Assembly: GCA_040389305.1 (NCBI GenBank)
Contig: JAZKAD010000005.1
Coordinates: 1 to 11,702, forward strand
Reading direction: 5' to 3'
DNA length: 11,702 nt
Source: JAZKAD01 sp040389305
Lineage (GTDB): Bacteria; Pseudomonadota; Alphaproteobacteria; Rickettsiales; Rickettsiaceae
Each line of letters opens with the position of its first letter. Position 1 is the stretch's first letter. Below, one piece after another: positions 7,260 through 11,702 of this stretch. A model generated the notes under the pieces. The model did no database searches. It saw only the letters and a program-made list of their open reading frames with translations, and was not told the DNA's origin. Position numbers and translations under genes: made by a program.

Positions 7260-7333
7260 TTGTACCCACTGGTTACTTATAAGTTAGTACTAGTAGCGTA
7301 TTTTAAACTGTCTGTCACCCTATAATCTTAACA

Positions 7334-9067
7334 TCAGGTGAGTTTTTCTTCGTGGCATAGTTGCTGATATAAAGAGCATCTATTCAATAACTCTGTATGC
7401 GTCCCTTCTGCAATAATTCTGCCGCTGTCCATGACTAGAATCCTATCTGCATGCTCTATAGAAGAAATACGGTGAGCAATAGAGATGATAGTCGCCCCTT
7501 GCATAGCTTCTTTAATTCTCTGCATTACAAGTCTTTCACTTAGCTGATCTAAAGCACTAGTAGCTTCGTCTAGAAATAACACTCTTGCCTTACTTAAAAC
7601 AGCCCTTGTAATAGCAATCCTTTGGCGCTGCCCTCCTGAAATTTGAGTTCCGGCAGCCCCAATAAACGTCTCTAGTTCATTTGGTAATTCGCGCGCTATA
7701 TCATCTAAGCCAGCTACTTTTGCAGCCTCTTCTATATCTTTTGAGGTGTCAGCAGACAGATTTAGATTCTCTATAATACTGCCAGAAAACATAAATGGGT
7801 TTTGTGGAACATAAGCTATGAGCTTGCGCAGTGCATGAGGATTTATAGACTCTCTGTCTTTGTCAAAGACTTGAATTTGGCCTTTTGAGGGCTCAAAAAA
7901 ACCTAAAAGCAACTGCGCTATTGTGCTTTTACCAGATCCAGAAGAACCAACAATAGCTACAAATTCTCCGGGTTTTATACTAAACGATATTTCATGCAAG
8001 ATCTCTAGCTCTGGCCTTGAAGGATAGGCAAATGAAACATCCTGAAATTTAATACTTGAGCCGCTATTCTCACTGAAATCTACACAAGAGACGTTACTAT
8101 CTTCCCTGTTACTTATCTCCAGCAGCGTCATGACTCTTTCAAGTCCCGCTAAAGATCTTTGCATTTCTCCAAAGATTTCCGCGACTCCTCCTATGCTGGC
8201 AGCGCTATATGCTGCATAAAATATAAAAGATACTAGGCTTCCTGCGGACATTTTTCCGCTTAAAACATCTAGACTTCCAAGCCATATAACGAAGGTGATC
8301 AAGCACATAATACCTGTAATGGCGAGAGCAAAAAACATAGACCTATAACGCAATCTCTCTAAAGATAGATTCAAAAACTCTTCGGTATTTTGTACGAATT
8401 CTAGTTTTTTATGCTCCTGTGCATTAAGAGCATATATAGTTTGAATACCCTGAAAAGTTTCGCTTACTTTTTCAGTAAGAGATGCTACACCTATTTGAGT
8501 TTTCCTTGATAAAGCGCGAACTTTTGTACTTAGATTGCGAAGGCAAAGTATTATCAGAGGCACGGCTATGAGCACTATAAAGGCTAGCCTCGCGCTTTCC
8601 GTAAACATCATGATGATGCCACAGATAAAGATCATGCTATTTCTAATGCAATAAGAAAATGCATCTATGATGATGCGTGATACAAGATCCATATCACTAG
8701 AAAGTCTACTTGTTATATCACTGACTTTGAGCGTCTCAAACTCTGGATATTTTAAAGTAAGTAGATGGGAATATATCTGGCGCCTTATGTCGATCGTAAC
8801 TTTTTCACTGATGCCATATATAAAATATGACCTTATAAAACTAGCAAATCCTAAAGTTAGAATTAAGCATATAATACGCAATATTGCATTACTAAGTAAG
8901 TCTTGATTCCCCTCTTTAATGCCTTGATCTATAAGAACTTGTAATGCAGACCCTAGAGATAAAGTTGTAGCCACTATTGCAGTTAAACTGAGCAGCACCA
9001 TACCGATACCAAATTTATATGGCATAAGATAGGAGAGAAGTCTGGTCAAAATTTTACGATTAGTCAT
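7334..9067 (-). CDS. ABC exporter half-transporter, permease fused to ATPase (MsbA/ABCB-like)
   Basis: A 577-residue type IV ABC exporter that acts as a dimer in the inner membrane. Six hydrophobic segments lie at about 18-45, 62-84, 133-155, 160-177, 243-265 and 275-297. The nucleotide-binding domain (~338-577) is complete: Walker A GSSGSGKS (374-381), Q-loop Q422, signature ISGGQ (476-480), Walker B VLFLDE (496-501), D-loop SALD and H532. The LSGGQ Leu is Ile here, a mild change. Substrate is unknown: lipid A/lipid flippase (MsbA) is plausible as lipid A genes are nearby, but a drug or peptide exporter fits equally. The ATG overlaps the end of the HEPN gene by eight bases, so it is probably translated from the same minus-strand mRNA as hslU. 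Confidence 0.9.
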   Translation of the reverse strand: MTNRKILTRLLSYLMPYKFGIGMVLLSLTAIVATTLSLGSALQVLIDQGIKEGNQDLLSNAILRIICLILTLGFASFIRSYFIYGISEKVTIDIRRQIYSHLLTLKYPEFETLKVSDITSRLSSDMDLVSRIIIDAFSYCIRNSMIFICGIIMMFTESARLAFIVLIAVPLIILCLRNLSTKVRALSRKTQIGVASLTEKVSETFQGIQTIYALNAQEHKKLEFVQNTEEFLNLSLERLRYRSMFFALAITGIMCLITFVIWLGSLDVLSGKMSAGSLVSFIFYAAYSAASIGGVAEIFGEMQRSLAGLERVMTLLEISNREDSNVSCVDFSENSGSSIKFQDVSFAYPSRPELEILHEISFSIKPGEFVAIVGSSGSGKSTIAQLLLGFFEPSKGQIQVFDKDRESINPHALRKLIAYVPQNPFMFSGSIIENLNLSADTSKDIEEAAKVAGLDDIARELPNELETFIGAAGTQISGGQRQRIAITRAVLSKARVLFLDEATSALDQLSERLVMQRIKEAMQGATIISIAHRISSIEHADRILVMDSGRIIAEGTHTELLNRCSLYQQLCHEEKLT

Positions 9068-9464
9068 GGATGTAGAATTTCCCCTCTAGGGTTTGAAAAG
9101 TGCTTGCCAGCACATGGGCGTAGCTTTGTTTGATGTTAGTATATATCGCATCTGCGGCACCTTCGTCATATACATGCGAAGTTTGATTTCTATCTCGTAG
9201 CATGGCAAGCCAAATTTTTTCGTCTACAATTAAGCCACCCTTATAGGCAGATTGCAGTATCTCTTTAGGAAAAGCAACATTCTCTCCTAAGCTTTCTAAT
9301 ATAGCTTGCAAAGTTTTCCAATATAGCTCAAAACAAAATTCAAAACGCTGGATTACCGAATCGATCTCGGCGCGTTTTTCACTTACTGGCTCATTTATCA
9401 TCTCCTCTAGGCGAAGCAATGCTTTCTTTAAGTACTGTAATTTTTGATTTATTTTGTTTGCCAT
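9060..9464 (-). CDS. HEPN-family nucleotidyltransferase partner (HI0074/HepT-like, putative toxin)
   Basis: A 134-residue all-helical protein of the HI0074 / nucleotidyltransferase substrate-binding type in the HEPN superfamily. It carries an exact RX4HXY motif, R92-H97-Y99 in DRNQTSHVY. In studied HEPN/MNT (type VII) toxin-antitoxin pairs, this motif is the ribonuclease centre and its Tyr is modified with AMP by the partner MNT enzyme. Other visible family blocks are RFEFCFELYWKTL (40-52) and YKGGLIVDEKIW (74-85). The ATG at 9464 gives the normal family N-terminus (MANKINQKL). As assembled, the frame runs upstream into the MNT domain through ten Ns, but this is probably an artefact of the gap. 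The gene lies between the MNT gene and the ABC transporter, overlapping the latter by eight bases. Toxicity is inferred from the family. Confidence 0.85.
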   Translation of the reverse strand: MANKINQKLQYLKKALLRLEEMINEPVSEKRAEIDSVIQRFEFCFELYWKTLQAILESLGENVAFPKEILQSAYKGGLIVDEKIWLAMLRDRNQTSHVYDEGAADAIYTNIKQSYAHVLASTFQTLEGKFYIHD

Positions 9465-9468
9465 AAAG

Positions 9469-9779
9469 CTATCTCGCAAATAANNNNNNNNNNTATCACG
9501 AAGTATATTATTCCTGAATTCTGAATTACTTGGCAGAGTTCCAAAATTTATGTAGTCAATTTTGAGCAACGTATCTGCATTTTCGATAATATCGACAACT
9601 TTTTGCCAATCTGCAGATTCAGTGTATAGAATTGCTAGATCTATATCAGCAGTTTTTGCATCGTCACCACGCGCACGCGAACCATAAAGCCAAATTTCAT
9701 CAACAAACTCAAGATTGGTGAGTTTTTGAAACGCATCCAAATTCTTAATATAAGATACGCTATCCATATCGTGTATCAC
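9469..9779 (-). CDS. MNT-domain nucleotidyltransferase (HI0073/MntA-like, putative antitoxin), interrupted by an assembly gap
   Basis: A minimal nucleotidyltransferase of the DNA polymerase beta fold. Its first 95 codons, before the gap, hold an exact GSX10DXD motif: G33-S34 in LYGSRARGD and D45/D47 in ADIDLAIL, with a likely third acid D75 in LKIDYINF. In MNT/HEPN systems such a protein is the antitoxin that transfers AMP to its HEPN partner. Ten Ns at 9484-9493 remove its last few codons. I place the end at the TAG at 9469-9471 because that frame gives a typical MNT C-terminus (LFAR then stop) four bases before the HEPN ATG; this needs a true gap of 8 or 11 bases, not 10. The nominal start is GTG at 9779, overlapping the hslU stop by four bases; an ATG at 9767 (MDSVSYI) is an alternative. 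Confidence 0.8.
9484..9493. other. Assembly gap (10 Ns)
   Basis: Ten unresolved bases in the MNT gene. Ten is a common placeholder length, so the true size may differ. The gap decides whether MNT and HEPN are separate proteins or a fusion. Confidence 0.98.
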
Positions 9780-11071
9780 AAAATAAACTTTGCTAGATCT
9801 ACATTTTTACTAAGAGCTGATAGTTGCTCTTTCATCTCGCTAGCTTCAAAACTAATATCTTCTAGAAGTTTTTCCATAATAGTATGCAGTCTTCTTGCAC
9901 CAATATTCTCTACTTCTTCGTTAAATTCAGCTACGTAGTTTGCTATGCGCTCTATCGCATCTTCAGTAAATCTGAGCTTTATCCCTTCCGTTCCAATTAA
10001 TGCAATATATTGCTTGAGCAGACTTGCCTCGGGTTCTTTCAATATTCGCACCATGTCTTCTACGGACAAAGCTTTAAGTTCAACCCTGATAGGCAGTCTT
10101 CCCTGCAATTCAGGGAGCAAGTCTGAAGGCTTAGCAAGGTGGAAAGCTCCCGATGCTATAAAAAGTATGTGGTTAGTGTTGATGCTACCATACTTAGTAG
10201 AGACAACGGTACCCTCTATCAAGGGTAAAAGATCGCGCTGCACACCCTCGCGACTTACTTCTCCACTCCGAACGTCATTCCTAGATGCAATTTTATCTAT
10301 CTCGTCTAAAAAAACTATCCCGTCATTCTCTACAGCTCTTAGTGCATTATGAGCCACTTTCTCTTCGTCTATTAATTTTTCAGACTCTTCTTGCAATAAG
10401 ATTTCCATAGCATCAGAGATTTTCATGCTACGTAGCTTTGTGCGCTCTGCACCAAAAGCTTTTCCTAATATATCTTTCATATTAAGTACGCCCATAGCAG
10501 CTCCGGGCATTCCTGGTATCTCAAAGCTGCCTCCGCCTACTGGGCTATTATCGGCTACATGAAGTTCTATTTCAGTATCATGCATATTACCAGCTTCGAT
10601 TTGGCTACGAAATTTATCGCGGGTTTCAGATGATGCAGTAGCGCCCACTAGTACATCTAATATCCTTTCGATGACCTTCTGCCTCGCTATCTCTTCTATT
10701 TCCTTTTTTGCAGCTGCTTTAAATGTATTAATCGCTATATCAGCAAGGTCCCTGATGATAGATTCAACATCACGCCCGACATAGCCTACTTCAGTAAATT
10801 TAGTAGCCTCTACTTTAATAAAGGGAGCGCCAGAAAGTTTTGCAAGTCTTCTTGCGATTTCAGTCTTACCAACGCCAGTAGGGCCAATCATAAGAATATT
10901 TTTAGGGACTATTTCTTCTCGTAAATTATCTTCTACTAATTTACGACGCGCGCGGTTACGCAGTGCAATTGCCACTGCTTTTTTAGCATCTTTTTGTCCT
11001 ATTATGTAACGATCTAATTCCGCTACTATTTGCTTTGGTGTAAGACTCACCATTATGTTCTCTTGGGTCAT
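9776..11071 (-). CDS. hslU: HslU, ATPase/unfoldase subunit of the HslUV protease
   Basis: HslU is a hexameric AAA+ (Clp/Hsp100) unfoldase that feeds proteins to the HslV peptidase in the cytoplasm. The 431-residue protein has Walker A GPTGVGKT (63-70), the substrate-gripping pore loop GYVG (96-99), an intermediate domain (~110-240), Walker B IVFLDEI (252-258), an Arg-finger region GRLPIRVEL (324-332) and sensor-2 GARRL (391-395). It ends DLAKFIL, the tail that inserts into HslV to activate it. Between SFEASEMK and this tail it is about 12 residues shorter than E. coli HslU: the usual GQ-ITID-YV strand is missing. The ATG at 11071 overlaps the stop of the hslV-like gene (ATGA); M7 at 11053 is an alternative start. 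The stop overlaps the MNT gene by four bases. Confidence 0.96.
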   Translation of the reverse strand: MTQENIMVSLTPKQIVAELDRYIIGQKDAKKAVAIALRNRARRKLVEDNLREEIVPKNILMIGPTGVGKTEIARRLAKLSGAPFIKVEATKFTEVGYVGRDVESIIRDLADIAINTFKAAAKKEIEEIARQKVIERILDVLVGATASSETRDKFRSQIEAGNMHDTEIELHVADNSPVGGGSFEIPGMPGAAMGVLNMKDILGKAFGAERTKLRSMKISDAMEILLQEESEKLIDEEKVAHNALRAVENDGIVFLDEIDKIASRNDVRSGEVSREGVQRDLLPLIEGTVVSTKYGSINTNHILFIASGAFHLAKPSDLLPELQGRLPIRVELKALSVEDMVRILKEPEASLLKQYIALIGTEGIKLRFTEDAIERIANYVAEFNEEVENIGARRLHTIMEKLLEDISFEASEMKEQLSALSKNVDLAKFIL

Positions 11072-11565
11072 TTCGATACTTTCTCTATGATTATATTATG
11101 ATTAGAATATACACAAATATCAGCCGCGATATGCATAGCTCTTTTTACTATTTCTTCGGCAGGTAGTCCATTCGATGATCCAATAATGCCTTTTGCAGCA
11201 GCAAGGGCGTAGGTACCACCGGAACCTATTGCCGCGACCCCATCTTCAGGCTCTACGACATCTCCATTTCCAGTCAAAATAAATACATTTTTTTTAATCA
11301 ACAGGTCTTTATTCTTTGATAGTACTTCTATAGCATTGTACCCGAATTTTAAGTTATGGTGGAGTTTTGTATAATTGTTCAGTCCCGAATGGATATTGTT
11401 TTCCCATACCGTCTTATTGTTAATCTTCAATTGTATGTCAACTCCGTTGATATCGGTATCACCGATGGAGCCAATATAAATATCTATTGATTTTCCCCGG
11501 TATACAATCAGTATAACTGCACCTATTATCAGCAAGACCGCGGTAAGCAACATTCTTTTTCTCAT
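11068..11565 (-). CDS. hslV: Chimeric gene: membrane-anchored N-terminal segment joined to the C-terminal part of HslV
   Basis: HslV is normally a ~175-180-residue peptidase with an N-terminal Thr nucleophile. Here only residues ~95-165 are HslV: ILTGNGDVVEPE (96-107), the conserved AAIGSGGTYALAAAK (111-125) and a Rickettsia-like end IAADICVYSNHNIIIEKV (147-164). Residues 1-~94 are not HslV. They start MRKR, then a hydrophobic helix (5-22), then a polar, probably beta-rich segment (24-94) I do not recognise. The catalytic Thr, the GDGQ-type loop and the active-site Lys region are all absent, so the product should not be a peptidase. The frame is uninterrupted, and the ATG has AGGA five bases upstream (complement of 11571-11574). 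It overlaps hslU by four bases (ATGA), the normal hslVU position. Possibilities are a true fusion, a deletion joining two genes, or misassembly. Confidence 0.85.
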   Translation of the reverse strand: MRKRMLLTAVLLIIGAVILIVYRGKSIDIYIGSIGDTDINGVDIQLKINNKTVWENNIHSGLNNYTKLHHNLKFGYNAIEVLSKNKDLLIKKNVFILTGNGDVVEPEDGVAAIGSGGTYALAAAKGIIGSSNGLPAEEIVKRAMHIAADICVYSNHNIIIEKVSK

Positions 11566-11585
11566 TAGGTTCCTGTTTGCAATTA

Positions 11586-11702
11586 TTAACCCAAATTATA
11601 ATCACGGTAATCAGATATAGTGAAAAATTTTTGGCCCAATGATGGCATTGTCCTCATATTATCTTTCTTCCTTAAAACAGTGGTCCCATTGGGCGCCAGT
11701 TT
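11586..11702 (-). CDS. C-terminal end of an unidentified ORF (cut by window edge)
   Basis: The minus-strand frame is open from the right edge for 38 codons and ends with TAA TAA at 11583-11588. The residues (including RTMPSLGQKFF and a final SDYRDYNLG) are polar and basic, and I do not recognise them. The stop is 20 bases upstream of the hslV-like ATG, a spacing typical of genes in one operon. Only a short piece is visible, so it could also be a chance open frame. Confidence 0.4.
   Translation of the reverse strand, partial: KLAPNGTTVLRKKDNMRTMPSLGQKFFTISDYRDYNLG

Noticed and set aside
9060..9779. Single 239-residue MNT-HEPN fusion protein
   Set aside because: The fusion depends on a ten-N placeholder keeping frame; a natural MNT stop and HEPN ATG lie just after the gap in the expected tandem arrangement.
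11635..11693. CCCAATG/CATTGGG inverted repeat near the right edge as a mobile-element end
   Set aside because: Only seven bases match, it lies inside a possible coding end, and no transposase or target duplication is visible.
11296..11702. Normal HslV N-terminus hidden by a frameshift upstream of the junction
   Set aside because: I read the frames upstream of the A8 run on the minus strand; none shows the RxLEA region or other HslV blocks, and the other frames stop quickly.
1..11702. CRISPR arrays, tRNA or rRNA genes, replication origin
   Set aside because: I saw no regularly spaced repeats, no cloverleaf or rRNA-like segment and no cluster of DnaA-like boxes.

Overview
This window most likely comes from an obligate intracellular alphaproteobacterium of the order Rickettsiales, from a lineage that still makes lipid A (so Rickettsiaceae- or Midichloriaceae-like rather than Anaplasmataceae). 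The DNA is AT-rich, several proteins read like Rickettsia versions (IscA, the short conserved hypothetical at 2840-3067, HslU and the end of HslV), and a complete lpxD-fabZ-lpxA cluster is present. This placement is inference from protein resemblance; no marker RNA is in the window. A run of ten Ns at 9484-9493 shows that the sequence is a draft scaffold, which matters for two of the findings.

Layout, left to right. Positions 1-517 hold the catalytic end of an IS630-family transposase entering from outside. A gene-free, AT-rich stretch (518-819) leads to a secreted DUF3576-type protein (820-1356, +). A divergent pair follows: iscA, an Fe-S carrier (1375-1707, -), and anmK, peptidoglycan recycling (1791-2828, +). 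A small Rickettsiales-type hypothetical gene (2840-3067, -) faces anmK. The 3068-3398 spacer has a possible 16-codon leader ORF and a terminator-like hairpin. Next is the lipid A / fatty acid operon lpxD-fabZ-lpxA (3399-5665, +), tightly packed and convergent with comM (5727-7259, -).

The right third is one compact minus-strand gene train, read from right to left: the end of an unidentified ORF cut by the window edge (11586-11702), an hslV-like gene (11068-11565), hslU (9776-11071), a MNT nucleotidyltransferase (about 9469-9779), its HEPN partner (9060-9464) and a full-length ABC exporter half-transporter (7334-9067). The genes overlap by a few bases or are separated by about 20 or less, so co-transcription is likely.

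The most unusual object is the hslV-like gene. Only its last ~70 residues are HslV. The catalytic N-terminal half, with the Thr nucleophile, is replaced in frame by a membrane-anchored segment I do not recognise. HslU downstream looks intact as an ATPase and keeps its HslV-activating tail, although its C-terminal domain is about 12 residues short. Either this is a real remodelling of the HslVU protease or a deletion/assembly chimera. The second point of interest is a MNT/HEPN toxin-antitoxin-like pair (exact GSX10DXD and RX4HXY motifs) embedded in this train; its apparent fusion into one protein is probably an artefact of the N gap.
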